64,000 nt of DNA from Azospirillum sp. (GCA_016124535.1 WGNK01000003.1:164001-228000); one strand, 5' to 3'; shown: positions 17,289 to 25,944, counted from the stretch's first letter. Numbers and translations are program-made. Notes: generated from the sequence alone by a model not told the origin.

Positions 17289-18155
17289 ATGCGTGTCATC
17301 GACGCGGTCAGTGTCGCCGCCGGATCGAAAGCCAACGAAGACATCCTCGGCCACTGCGGTGATGACCACACCGGCGCCGCCTGGGTGTTGGACGGCGCCA
17401 CCGGCTTGGCGCCGTCGCCATTTATCCCCGACACCCCAAGCGATGCCTTCTGGCTGGCCAATCGCCTCGGCGCCGCATTATCCGAGCTGTCGCTGGCCGG
17501 ATCATTTCCCCCGGAACCGCCGCTCCTGTTCCGCAGGGTTCTCGACCGGGTTCTCGCCGATTTCCAGGCCAACTGCCCCGAGCTTGCCATCCCGGCCGGC
17601 CATCTCCCCGCTGCAGCCGGTGCCTGGGTCCGCTGGCAGCCAAACCGTGGCCTGGAGTTCGCCGCCCTGGGCGATTGCCGGGGACTCTTAAAGGCGCGTG
17701 GCGCCACGGCCACTGCCCTCGGCCACAGCACCGCGGACTCCTCCGATGCCAAGGTCAACGCCGCGGTGCGAGCCTTCCATCAGGCCGGGATTACCGACCC
17801 TGTCCAAATCTGGGACCGGATCAAGGACGGCTTGCGCCACGCCCGCACGAAGATGAATCACCCGGGCGGGCTGTGGGCACTCGGCCTCGTCCCCGCCGCC
17901 GCCGATCATCTCGATCTTGATCACCGCGCCGTCGCCGGACCGGCAACCCTGCTGCTGCTCAGCGACGGTCTCTACCGCTTGGTCGACACCTATTTCCGCT
18001 ACGATCCTGAGGGGCTGGTCAACGCGGCCGCTGAGCGAGGCTTGGCCGAGCTGTGCCGGGAGCTGCGACAGATCGAAGCAGCAGACCCGTCCTGCCAACG
18101 CTATCCCCGTTTGAAGCCGACCGACGACGCCAGCGCGCTGCTGCTCGCCTGTTGA
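17289..18155 (+). CDS. PP2C-like protein phosphatase
   Basis: A 288-residue protein with the PP2C metal-binding pattern. Glu17-Asp18 lies in KANEDILG, Asp35-Gly36 in AWVLDGATG, SDG in LLLLSDGLYRLVD (about 230-242), and the final TDDASALLL (about 277-285) supplies the last Asp ligand. It should remove phosphate from Ser/Thr or act on a small phosphorylated molecule; the target is unknown. No kinase gene is adjacent. It follows the small membrane protein by 13 bases, which suggests a linked role at the membrane. Confidence 0.82.
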   Translation: MRVIDAVSVAAGSKANEDILGHCGDDHTGAAWVLDGATGLAPSPFIPDTPSDAFWLANRLGAALSELSLAGSFPPEPPLLFRRVLDRVLADFQANCPELAIPAGHLPAAAGAWVRWQPNRGLEFAALGDCRGLLKARGATATALGHSTADSSDAKVNAAVRAFHQAGITDPVQIWDRIKDGLRHARTKMNHPGGLWALGLVPAAADHLDLDHRAVAGPATLLLLSDGLYRLVDTYFRYDPEGLVNAAAERGLAELCRELRQIEAADPSCQRYPRLKPTDDASALLLAC

Positions 18156-18605
18156 ATTCCCGCGACGATTTCGCCCCCCGCAACCCGCGCCGCCCATGCC
18201 CCCGGACCATGCTCGAACCCGCCATCGGCCACGCCCGACGGGGCAATGGCCGGCGAAATTTCCCGCCGATTTTGTTCTTGACGACCCCTGCCGGCGAGAG
18301 CACATTAAGTACCGTAAGGACGAACCGACAGTATCGGGCGCTTTACAGGCCGGCCGCCGAAGGGTTGGTCGGATTTACGGTCGGATCATTTGTAGGCAAA
18401 GCCCCTGCCACTGCGCTGGCAGTCAAAATTGCGCTTGTTGCCCATCCGACCGCAAGGCGACGGAACCAAACCTAGGTGGTTCCGTCGCCTGTTTGCGCTC
18501 AAAATGATACTTGAGGTATACTTCTGCATCGGCCACCATCCGGCCGCGCAGACTTCTGCCACCGATGCCCCGAGTTCTCTCGGCTGCGCCCTCGGCCGCC
18601 CCCGA
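18156..18605. other. 450-base intergenic region, possible small RNA
   Basis: The gap lies between the convergent PP2C and FkbM genes. It carries a 6-bp hairpin (CTGCCA/TGGCAG, 18405-18422) and a strong 14-bp hairpin (18455-18490). Repeated GGTCGGAT-type words (18367-18385) and their complement ATCCGACC (18444-18451) could pair. Nothing here codes for a recognisable protein; a structured RNA is possible. Confidence 0.3.
18455..18490 (+). terminator. Strong 14-bp hairpin
   Basis: AGGCGACGGAACCA pairs perfectly with TGGTTCCGTCGCCT across an 8-base loop. Only GTTTG follows on the plus strand, so it is a weak intrinsic terminator at best. It may serve the convergent gene pair from either side. 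Confidence 0.5.
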
Positions 18606-19283
18606 TCAGCGTCTTATGAACACCCCGTCCATTGACAGCAAACGCGCGGTGCGCCGATTGAAATAACCCGGAATGAACAGCACCGGCGCAAACCCCAAGG
18701 CGTCGAGCCGCCCGATTGCCTCGAGCCAACCCGGCTCACCCTCATAGACCGGCGTGATTGCCAACTCGAGCTGGATGCCGATTACCCGGGACAGCACCGC
18801 GGCGGCGCCGTCGAGCACGGCGAAGTCACAGCCCTGGGTATCGCTCTTGAGGAAAACACGATCCTGCACCCCGGTATAGTCATCAAACACCGCGTCCAGC
18901 CGGACCATCGGCACCTCGACACTGCCCAGATACCGTGCACTGTCCAGCAATTCGGCCATCTCCGGCCGGAACGTCAGCGCCGAACTCATATCCGATTCCG
19001 CGGACCGGTGAAGCTCGACCGTGCCGGCATGGTCACCGACGGCCAGCGCCGGTGCCACCCGCCACAGCGGATCACCGCCGGCAGCCGCGTCAAGGATAGC
19101 GTGGACTTCAGGCAAGGGTTCGAACGAGACGATCCGGCCCGGCCAACCGGCTTGCCGCAGCCGCCCGGCATATTGGCCGACATTCGCCCCGATATCCAAC
19201 ACCAGCGAAATCTGGTGGTAGTCCAAGACACGAACCAGTGCTCGCGATTCCTTGGAAAGGACGGGTCCGTTAATGATGGGCAA
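18606..19283 (-). CDS. FkbM-family methyltransferase
   Basis: A SAM-dependent methyltransferase of the FkbM type. The binding motif is VLDIGANVGQYAG, followed by VSFEPLPEVHAIL, VPMVRLDAVF and FLKSDTQGCDFAVLDGA, all in family order. The start is uncertain. The frame is open to an ATG at 19418, but that part lies inside the aminotransferase gene and reads Arg/Cys-rich. The TTG at 19283 gives 225 residues with a 14-base overlap and is adopted. Coupling to the upstream aminotransferase gene is likely; the methyl acceptor is unknown. Confidence 0.75.
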   Translation of the reverse strand: MPIINGPVLSKESRALVRVLDYHQISLVLDIGANVGQYAGRLRQAGWPGRIVSFEPLPEVHAILDAAAGGDPLWRVAPALAVGDHAGTVELHRSAESDMSSALTFRPEMAELLDSARYLGSVEVPMVRLDAVFDDYTGVQDRVFLKSDTQGCDFAVLDGAAAVLSRVIGIQLELAITPVYEGEPGWLEAIGRLDALGFAPVLFIPGYFNRRTARLLSMDGVFIRR

Positions 19284-20109
19284 ACTCCCAATACAGGCTG
19301 CGGGCCTGTCGGTAGATCGGACCCGGCTGCAGGTCCCGCGATTCGACCTTAGTCGTCGGCAACACCTTGCCATAGTTGCCAACGGAAAACACCTCGTCTG
19401 CGGCCAAGACGTCCGCAAAGCTGATCATCCGTTCATAGACCGCGATCCCGGCGTCGCGCAGCAATTGGATCACCCGCTGCCGGGTAATGCCATTGAGGAA
19501 AGTTCCATTAGGGATCGGCGTATGTGCAGCCCCGTCCTTGGCGATAAACAGGTTGGCGGTGGCGAATTCGGCAACATTGCCGATCGGATCCAACATGATC
19601 GCATTGTTGAACCCCCGCCCGCCCGCTTCACGCAAAGCCAAGCCCGCGTTGGGATAGAGGCATGATGCCTTGGCCTCCAGCGGTGCCGCATCGGGCATCG
19701 GCCGCCGCCTGGTCGATAAACACGCGGTGAAGCCGCTGCTGGGCGGCAGCGGCAGCTCGTGAATGGTCAGTGCAAACTGGGTCGTGTCAGGGTCCGGCAT
19801 CACGAAGCCACCCTCGGCATAGAACATCGGCCGGATGTACAGTTCCGCCTTGCTGTCGAACCGGCTCACGCCATCCAACGCCAGTTCCTCGATTTCCGAC
19901 CCGGTCAAAATTGCCCGCAGCCCCATGACCGCCGCGGAGCGGGTTACTCGCGCGCAATGCCGGTCGAGATCCGGGGTTACACCTTCAAACGCCCTGGCAC
20001 CGTCAAACACCACCGACGACAGCCATGCCGCATGGGTCATCGGGCCGATGATTCCCGGATTGCCTTCGAGCCACTGGCCACGGAAAAAGGTCAATGCGCG
20101 CGCCGCCAT
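19270..20109 (-). CDS. Class IV (branched-chain-type) aminotransferase
   Basis: A 279-residue fold-type IV PLP aminotransferase. The N-terminus has the family pattern (THAAWLSSVVFDGARAFEG). Lys147, in LEAKASCLYPN, is the expected PLP lysine, and NVAEFATANLF and LNGITRQRVI match the Glu/cofactor phosphate region. It resembles IlvE and D-amino-acid/aminodeoxychorismate relatives; branched-chain specificity is most likely but the substrate is not proven. It is read together with the overlapping FkbM gene. Confidence 0.86.
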   Translation of the reverse strand: MAARALTFFRGQWLEGNPGIIGPMTHAAWLSSVVFDGARAFEGVTPDLDRHCARVTRSAAVMGLRAILTGSEIEELALDGVSRFDSKAELYIRPMFYAEGGFVMPDPDTTQFALTIHELPLPPSSGFTACLSTRRRPMPDAAPLEAKASCLYPNAGLALREAGGRGFNNAIMLDPIGNVAEFATANLFIAKDGAAHTPIPNGTFLNGITRQRVIQLLRDAGIAVYERMISFADVLAADEVFSVGNYGKVLPTTKVESRDLQPGPIYRQARSLYWEFAHH

Positions 20110-20294
20110 GGTCCCTCTCTGTCACCGGTAACGAGCCCGACCCCGAGATAAACCTGCCCTCGCGGTTCGCGGCAAGAAAGCTTACCATGATTGAGCATAA
20201 CCTCAGGGGACCACCGGTCAATGCCCAGGATCATCATTGCTGGGTCGCTGCGACAATCGCCCGACCGCCCCGAAGCGCGGGACCAAACTGTGCA

Positions 20295-21536
20295 ATGACC
20301 GACCGACTACGCGCCCAATACGAAGCCTATCCGTATCCGTCACGGGACCCGGCCGACGAGCGGCGACGGTTGATTACCGGATCACCCAGTCACCTCGACG
20401 AAATCAATCACTATGTTTTCGGTGGCCAACGCAACTTCGGCCAGCCGATTCGAGTCCTGGTCGCCGGCGGCGGTACCGGGGATGCCACGATCATGCTGGC
20501 TCAGCAGCTGAGCGATGCCGGGATCCCGGGACACATCGATTATCTCGACCTCTCAGAAGCCTCCCGGCTGATCGCCCGGGCCCGCGCCGAAGTTCGCGGC
20601 TTGACGAATATCCGCTTTCACCGCGGTTCCCTGCTCGCGCTGGACGAGCTTCCCGAACTCGAGCCTTGCTACGACTATATCGACTGCTGCGGCGTATTAC
20701 ACCATCTGCCAGCACCGGAGGACGGGCTGGCAGCACTCTCCGACGTGCTGGCACCCGGCGGCGGTATCGGGCTCATGGTCTATGCCTCGCTTGGACGCAC
20801 CGGTGTCTATCCCTTGCAAACCGCGCTACGCATGGTCGGCGACGACCTGGTCCCGGCCGAACAGGTGCTGCTGGCGCGCCGGTTGCTGAAGGCCCTGCCG
20901 GAAAGCAACTGGTTCCGACGCAACCCCTATCTGGTCGATCATCTGCAGTCCGATGCCGGCCTCTACGATCTCTTGCTCAATTCCAGAGATCGCGCATTCA
21001 CCGTCAGCGATCTCACGACTCTGGTCGAGGGTGCCGATCTCGCCATCGCGGCCCTGATCGAGCCTATGCTCTATCGGCCAACCACCTGGGTCAATGACCC
21101 CCGCATCTTGAAGCGCCTGGAACCGCTGTCATGGTTGGATCAGGCCGCCTGGTCGGAGCAGATTTGCGGCGCCATCCGCCGCCATGTCGCCTATTTGGTC
21201 CGGCCCAAGGATCTTGCCAGCGCGGTCGCCTCGCCTGAGGATCCGGAAGCCATTCCCATCCTCAAAGACCTCGACGGTACCGCCCTGGCCGCTGGTTTGG
21301 CCAAAGGTGGACAGCTGCGTACCGAACTCGGCGGCATAGCGTTCACGCCGCCGCTTCCCCGATTGGCAGCACCGCTGCTCGCCCGGATTGACGGCAAGGC
21401 CAATCTCGCCACCCTCCATCAGACCCTGGCCGAGCTTGACGGCAACCGGCTCAGCTGGCCGGCCTTTCACTCCCAGTTTGCTGAGCTCTATTCCGTGCTT
21501 AATGGGTTGAATAAACTGCTGCTTCGCCTGCCCTGA
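20295..21536 (+). CDS. Class I SAM-dependent methyltransferase, two-part
   Basis: A 413-residue protein. The N-terminal methyltransferase domain has the SAM loop VLVAGGGTGDAT (about 54-64), an acidic end of strand 2 (YLDLSEAS) and a post-I motif with YDYIDCCGVLHHLPAPEDGL. It starts with QYEAYPYPSRDP, a motif seen in peptide/protein-linked methyltransferases. The C-terminal half (about 260-413) has no obvious fold to me. The acceptor is unknown. ATG 20295 is chosen because the conserved AYPYP motif follows at once and the upstream frame reads as non-coding. Confidence 0.78.
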   Translation: MTDRLRAQYEAYPYPSRDPADERRRLITGSPSHLDEINHYVFGGQRNFGQPIRVLVAGGGTGDATIMLAQQLSDAGIPGHIDYLDLSEASRLIARARAEVRGLTNIRFHRGSLLALDELPELEPCYDYIDCCGVLHHLPAPEDGLAALSDVLAPGGGIGLMVYASLGRTGVYPLQTALRMVGDDLVPAEQVLLARRLLKALPESNWFRRNPYLVDHLQSDAGLYDLLLNSRDRAFTVSDLTTLVEGADLAIAALIEPMLYRPTTWVNDPRILKRLEPLSWLDQAAWSEQICGAIRRHVAYLVRPKDLASAVASPEDPEAIPILKDLDGTALAAGLAKGGQLRTELGGIAFTPPLPRLAAPLLARIDGKANLATLHQTLAELDGNRLSWPAFHSQFAELYSVLNGLNKLLLRLP

Positions 21537-21563
21537 ACCTCCGCATCCCTGGCCTGTCCACGC

Positions 21564-22502
21564 TTACCCAAACAGAACATGACCCAATGTCCGCACCGCT
21601 ATGCCGAGGCCGGCGCCAGCCGCAGCCGGCTTCCACACCGCGGCTACCCGCGGTCCGGCCGAAATCAGGATTGCCACCCCGGGCAAATCAAACGGATGAA
21701 CCAGAAATCCCGCTGCCTTGTTCAGCAGTTCGACGGTGATCAACCCATGGCGTAACAACTCGTCCATCACCGCCATCATCGCGGTGGCTCCGCCGAGATA
21801 TTTGGTGAAGGTGGGCAACACCAGCACCGGATCGATCCCGAGTTGGCCCAGCACCGGTGCGGATATCCGGGTCAACCCGTCGACCACCCCGGTTTGACGC
21901 AAGGCGGTGACCACGACCAGCGCCAATACCAACAGCGGAATCGCACCGATCGTGATTCGAAACGCTTCCGCTCCGGACCGGTTGATCACATCCAGAACGC
22001 CTTTTGCCCCCTCGGCACCTTGATGGCTCAGGCGATCGTCGGAAACCACCGCCGCGCAAGACAATCCCCGGCCGAACAGATGATAGGCGGCTCCGGCTGC
22101 GGTCAGCCCGCCAATCACCGAAAACCCCAGCACCAAGCCCACATCCAACCCCAGCGCTCCAAGCGGCAGGCTGGCATTGGCCTGGGCCATGGCAAATACC
22201 AGGGCCAACACCGCCGCAAGATGACGATCGGACGCGCCGCGCTGTTCCATCATCGCCATGGTCGCGATCGGTGCGGCAAACCCGACAAAACTGATCTGAA
22301 GCGCTGCGAACACGCCGAGCCCGCTCAGGCCGAACGGCTTCACCAACGGCGCCAGCCGGGCAACCACCCAATCAAGCAATCCCTTGGCTTCGAGCAGGCG
22401 CATCACCGACAGCATCACCACCATCACCGGCAGCAATACGAACAGTGCCAGCTCCATCGCCGATCGGCCCGCCGGCAGAATGATGTCGGTCATCAGATTC
22501 AT
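21564..22502 (-). CDS. Nucleoside-recognition (Gate) domain membrane protein
   Basis: A 312-residue integral membrane protein with about eight hydrophobic segments. It belongs to the Gate/nucleoside-recognition family (related to SpmA/SpmB and parts of nucleoside transporters): LQISFVGFAAPIATMAMM and LPTFTKYLGGATAMMAVMDEL are characteristic. It has a duplicated layout, with two Gate-like halves separated by the hydrophilic stretch at about 155-175. The transported or sensed molecule is not known for this class. It lies 70 bases upstream (in + coordinates) of ppsR. Confidence 0.75.
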   Translation of the reverse strand: MNLMTDIILPAGRSAMELALFVLLPVMVVMLSVMRLLEAKGLLDWVVARLAPLVKPFGLSGLGVFAALQISFVGFAAPIATMAMMEQRGASDRHLAAVLALVFAMAQANASLPLGALGLDVGLVLGFSVIGGLTAAGAAYHLFGRGLSCAAVVSDDRLSHQGAEGAKGVLDVINRSGAEAFRITIGAIPLLVLALVVVTALRQTGVVDGLTRISAPVLGQLGIDPVLVLPTFTKYLGGATAMMAVMDELLRHGLITVELLNKAAGFLVHPFDLPGVAILISAGPRVAAVWKPAAAGAGLGIAVRTLGHVLFG

Positions 22503-22572
22503 GCCGCCGGACTATGACAGGTTCACTGCCATACACCAAGCACCGACCCGCTCTCCCCGACGCTTGCCCGCC

Positions 22573-23403
22573 TCAGCTGGCAACACCGTTGCGACGCGCC
22601 AACAAAGCCATGATCTCCGCCGAGGTTTCCTCGATCGATCGCCGCGAGACATCGATGGTGGCCCATTTGCGCTTTTGGAACAGTTGCCTCGCTTCGGCCA
22701 CTTCCCGCCGAACCTGTTCTGGATCGACGTAGTCGATCTCCTCGCTCTGACTCAGCATCCGAACCCGATTCCGGCGAATCTGCAGCAGGCGGTCGGGATC
22801 CTTGGTCAAGCCAACCATCAGCGGCCTGGTGATCAGGTCGATCTCTTTCGGCAAGGCCACCCCCGGCACCACCGGAATGTTCGCCGCCTTGATCCCGCGA
22901 TTGGCCAGATAGAGACAGGTCGGCGTCTTCGAGGTTCGCGATACCCCGAGCAGAACGACATCGGCCCGATGCAGATTATGCACGCCTTGCCCGTCGTCAT
23001 GGGCCAGGGCGAATTCCATGGCATCCATGCGAGCAAAATATTCAGCATCGAGGATATGTTGCCGCCCCGGTTCTTGCCGCGACTCCAAACCGAGAAACCC
23101 CGCCAAGGTGGTAATCAGGGGGTCGAGCACCGGCACCGCCGGTACCTGGATCTCCCGGCAAAACTCTTCCAGCCGACGGCGGAGCACCTCATCGACCAGG
23201 GTAAACATCACCACCCCCGGATTGGTCCGAATTCCTTCGATCGCGATCTCGAGTTGCCGTTCGGTCCGGACCAGGTTCCACAAATGTTCAATGGCATGGA
23301 CCTGGTCGAACTGGATCACGCAGGCCCGGGCAATGCTGTTGACCGTCTCGCCGGTGGCATCCGATACCAGATGCAGATGAAACTCCCGCGCGCCTGTTGA
23401 CAT
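22573..23403 (-). CDS. ppsR: Pyruvate, phosphate dikinase / PEP synthase regulatory protein (DUF299)
   Basis: A 276-residue bifunctional kinase/pyrophosphorylase that inactivates or reactivates PPDK or PEP synthase by phosphorylating a Thr. The N-terminal HLHLVSDATGETVNSIARA and the P-loop-like GVSRTSKTPTCLYLANRG (about 147-164) are diagnostic. The C-terminal region RRNRVRMLSQSEEIDYVDPEQV is also typical. ATG 23403 is preferred over ATGs three and 26 codons upstream because the family begins here. It borders the oriC-like region, where its relatives sit in Caulobacter and Rickettsia. Confidence 0.93.
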   Translation of the reverse strand: MSTGAREFHLHLVSDATGETVNSIARACVIQFDQVHAIEHLWNLVRTERQLEIAIEGIRTNPGVVMFTLVDEVLRRRLEEFCREIQVPAVPVLDPLITTLAGFLGLESRQEPGRQHILDAEYFARMDAMEFALAHDDGQGVHNLHRADVVLLGVSRTSKTPTCLYLANRGIKAANIPVVPGVALPKEIDLITRPLMVGLTKDPDRLLQIRRNRVRMLSQSEEIDYVDPEQVRREVAEARQLFQKRKWATIDVSRRSIEETSAEIMALLARRNGVAS

Positions 23404-23422
23404 CGTGTGCATCTCGTCCCGG

Positions 23423-23431
23423 TAATCCACA
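23423..23431 (+). promoter_or_regulatory. DnaA-box-like 9-mer TAATCCACA
   Basis: One mismatch from TTATCCACA, at position 2. It lies just upstream of the ppsR start, so DnaA bound here could also affect ppsR. Confidence 0.5.
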
Positions 23432-23661
23432 GGAAAATTCTCGACTCGCAATCCATCCCCACCGAGGTGCCGCCCATCCACCAGACCATCACCCTGTGAT
23501 CAATCCGACGGAACGGCTCCATCCAATGGGGATCATCGCCTCGCCCGCCCGCTTGTCCCCATTATCCCCCTTTTTCTGAAATCCGTCATTCCCGGCAGAG
23601 ACTCTGGAGTCCCCGCGGGTTTTCCCCGCCCCTGGCGATCTCCGGATGCGCCAGGCCAGAT

Positions 23662-23670
23662 TGGGGATAA
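23662..23670 (-). promoter_or_regulatory. DnaA-box-like 9-mer TTATCCCCA
   Basis: Read on the minus strand this differs from TTATCCACA at one position. It lies between an inverted repeat and the forward box at 23695, on the opposite strand. Confidence 0.5.
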
Positions 23671-23694
23671 CCCCCGCCTGGCCGATGATCCCCG

Positions 23695-23703
23695 CTATCC
23701 ACA
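23695..23703 (+). promoter_or_regulatory. DnaA-box-like 9-mer CTATCCACA
   Basis: One mismatch from TTATCCACA, at position 1. It is about 25 bases from the AT-rich tract, the usual arrangement of a box that loads DnaA onto the unwinding element. Confidence 0.55.
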
Positions 23704-23813
23704 GGCATCCATCCTTCACTATCACCTTCTCTATATAAATAAGATTAGAGTAAGAGGGGCACGGAACGCCGGTCCGGATACCGACCGATCGCCAGAGCCA
23801 ACGGATCACGCAA

Positions 23814-24860
23814 TTGTCTTCACATGAAAAGCCGCTTCTACGGGCATTATCAGGCCAACTCGTCGAGCCCCCGCCGGTGTGGCTGATGCGACAGGCCGGC
23901 CGCTATCTCCCGGAATATCGCGAGATTCGCGCCCGCGCCGGCAGTTTTCTCCGATTGTGCCTGACGCCCGAACTGGCCGCGGAAGTGACCGTCCAGCCGG
24001 TCCGCCGTTATGGGCTGGATGCGGCGATCCTGTTTTCCGACATCCTGGTGATTCCCTACGCCTTGGGGCAGCCGTTGGATTTTCTCGAAGGCGAAGGCCC
24101 GCGCCTGGAGCCGCTCCGAACCGCGGCTGATATCGCGGCGCTTGATCGCGGGTCGGCCCCGGCACGACTGGCGCCGATCTGCGAGACGGTGCGGCAGACG
24201 CGGTCGCTGTTGCCGCCGGCCACGGCCCTGATCGGATTTGCCGGCGCCCCCTGGACGGTGGCGTGTTATATGGTTTGCGGCGCGACCAGCCGGGACTGGC
24301 TGCCGGCGCGGCAGTTCGCACTCACCCAGCCGACGGCATTCCGGGCCTTGCTCGACTTGGTGGCCGAGGCGACGATCGACTATCTGACCGCGCAGGTCGA
24401 AGCCGGTGCGGAGGTGCTGCAGCTGTTCGAAAGCTGGGCCGGCGCGGTTGCCGCGGGCGACTTCGCGGATTTCGTCATCGTGCCGACCCGCCGGATCGTG
24501 TCCGCGATCAAGCGGCGTTATCCCAGAGTTCCGATCATCGGCTTTCCGCGCGGTGCCGGATTGGCGCTGCCGGACTATGCCGTGGCCACCGGGATTGATG
24601 GGGTGTCGCTGGACACCGGGGTACCGCTCGATCGCGCCAAGGCCCTGGTACCCGACCGGATCGCCCTGCAGGGCAATTTGGATCCGGCGATGCTGCTGGT
24701 CGGCGGCGCGCCGATGGCGGCGGCGGTGCGGACAATTCGGCAGGCGATGGCCGGGAGACCGTTTGTATTTAACTTGGGTCATGGGATTTTGCCCCAGACC
24801 CCCCCAGATCATGTTGCGGCGCTGGTGGATCTGGTTCGACAACCGATTGCTGCCGCATAA
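23814..24860 (+). CDS. hemE: Uroporphyrinogen decarboxylase
   Basis: Decarboxylates the four acetate arms of uroporphyrinogen III to give coproporphyrinogen III in haem synthesis. The protein has 348 residues. The N-terminal signature PPVWLMRQAGRYLPEYRE, the catalytic-Asp loop ILFSDILVIPYALGQ, IGFAGAPWTVACYM and the C-terminal FNLGHGILPQTPPDHV are all intact. The start is a TTG; no in-frame ATG exists nearby and the family N-terminus follows within 20 codons. It begins right at the edge of the probable origin and leads a hemE-hemH-hemJ run. Confidence 0.95.
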   Translation: MSSHEKPLLRALSGQLVEPPPVWLMRQAGRYLPEYREIRARAGSFLRLCLTPELAAEVTVQPVRRYGLDAAILFSDILVIPYALGQPLDFLEGEGPRLEPLRTAADIAALDRGSAPARLAPICETVRQTRSLLPPATALIGFAGAPWTVACYMVCGATSRDWLPARQFALTQPTAFRALLDLVAEATIDYLTAQVEAGAEVLQLFESWAGAVAAGDFADFVIVPTRRIVSAIKRRYPRVPIIGFPRGAGLALPDYAVATGIDGVSLDTGVPLDRAKALVPDRIALQGNLDPAMLLVGGAPMAAAVRTIRQAMAGRPFVFNLGHGILPQTPPDHVAALVDLVRQPIAAA

Positions 24861-24880
24861 TCCTCATTGAGGCTGTCAGA

Positions 24881-25924
24881 ATGTCGTCCACCGATCGTAC
24901 TGCCGTGGTCCTGTTTAACCTGGGGGGACCCGACAGCCTCGCCGCGGTCCGGCCATTCCTGTTCAACCTTTTCAATGACCCGGCGATTATCCGCCTGCCG
25001 AGGCTGCCGCGATGGTTGCTCGCCCAGCTGATCTCGGGCCGGCGCGCGCCGATTGCCCGGGAGATTTATGCTCAGATCGGCGGGGCGTCGCCGCTGCTCG
25101 CCAATACCCTGGACCAGGCGGTAGCGCTGAAACAGGCGCTGGTCGCCGCGGGCGAGGTCGAGGTCTTCATCGCGATGCGCTACTGGCATCCGATGGCAGA
25201 GGATACCGCGGCGGCGGTAGCGGCATTTGCTCCTGATCGGGTTCTTTTGCTGCCGCTCTATCCCCAATGGTCGACCACGACTACGGCATCGTCCCTGGCG
25301 GCCTGGCGGACGGCGGCCCGGCGCGCTGGCATCACGGCGCCGAGCAGCGTGGTCTGCTGCTATCCAACCAATTCCGGTCTGATCGACGCCATGGCTGCGC
25401 TGATCAAGCCGGAACTCGATGTCGCGAGCGCCTATGGCCGGCCGCGGCTGCTCTTGTCTGCCCATGGTTTGCCCAAACGCGTGGTCGCGGCGGGAGATCC
25501 CTATCAGTGGCAATGCGAGCAGACCGTCGCCGCTCTGGTCAATCGATTGGGCCATCCGGAGCTGGATTGGGTTGGTTGTTATCAAAGCCGGGTTGGACCA
25601 CTGGAGTGGATTGGCCCGTCAACCGATCAGGAGATTTCCCGGGCTGGCCGTGACCGGGTTCCGGTGGTGATCGCGCCGATTGCTTTCGTGTCCGAACACT
25701 CGGAGACCCTGGTGGAGATTGAGATCGAATATCGCCACCTTGCGCAAGCCCAGGGTGTTCCCTATTTTGGCCGTGTCCCGGCGGTCGGAACGGCAGCGAC
25801 ATTCATCGCCGGTCTGGCCGGCTTGGTTCGCGACACGCTCGGCAATGCCGCACCGATGCGCTCCGGCTGCGCAAGCCGGTTCTGTCCGGCGGAATTTTCC
25901 GGCTGTGCCTTGTCTCATCGGTGA
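24881..25924 (+). CDS. hemH: Ferrochelatase
   Basis: Inserts ferrous iron into protoporphyrin IX, the last haem step. The 347 residues include the N-terminal VVLFNLGGPDSL, catalytic His in LLSAHGLPKRV and Glu in IAFVSEHSETLVEI. The C-terminus carries three closely spaced cysteines, Cys330, Cys335 and Cys342. Some alphaproteobacterial ferrochelatases hold a [2Fe-2S] cluster with cysteines in this area, so a cluster is possible here; the fourth ligand is not obvious. It follows hemE by 20 bases and precedes hemJ by 20, an operon. Confidence 0.95.
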   Translation: MSSTDRTAVVLFNLGGPDSLAAVRPFLFNLFNDPAIIRLPRLPRWLLAQLISGRRAPIAREIYAQIGGASPLLANTLDQAVALKQALVAAGEVEVFIAMRYWHPMAEDTAAAVAAFAPDRVLLLPLYPQWSTTTTASSLAAWRTAARRAGITAPSSVVCCYPTNSGLIDAMAALIKPELDVASAYGRPRLLLSAHGLPKRVVAAGDPYQWQCEQTVAALVNRLGHPELDWVGCYQSRVGPLEWIGPSTDQEISRAGRDRVPVVIAPIAFVSEHSETLVEIEIEYRHLAQAQGVPYFGRVPAVGTAATFIAGLAGLVRDTLGNAAPMRSGCASRFCPAEFSGCALSHR

Positions 25925-25944
25925 TTTTCTGGATCTGACAGATC

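Larger units (their letters stand above)
23404..23813. other. oriC: Probable chromosomal replication origin (oriC)
   Basis: A 410-base non-coding stretch between divergent ppsR and hemE. It holds three 9-mers one mismatch from the DnaA box TTATCCACA (23423, 23662 reverse, 23695) and weaker relatives (TTGTCCCCA at 23553, TTATCCCCC at 23562). It also has inverted repeats (CCTGGCG/CGCCAGG, 23631-23655; GACTC/GAGTC, 23600-23611) and one AT-rich tract (about 23727-23752, containing TATATAAATAAGATTAGAG) next to the strongest box. Known: alphaproteobacterial origins lie beside hemE and this DUF299 gene. Inference: this is the origin, with the AT-rich tract as unwinding element. Promoters for both flanking genes must also lie here. 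Confidence 0.8.

Noticed and set aside
19284..19418. Extension of the FkbM gene to ATG 19418
   Set aside because: The extra 45 residues are Cys/Arg-rich and overlap 149 bases of the aminotransferase gene. The TTG start is also weak, so this stays uncertain.
23498..23512. IHF-like ATCAA word within the origin region
   Set aside because: The 3' half of the consensus does not match at the required spacing.
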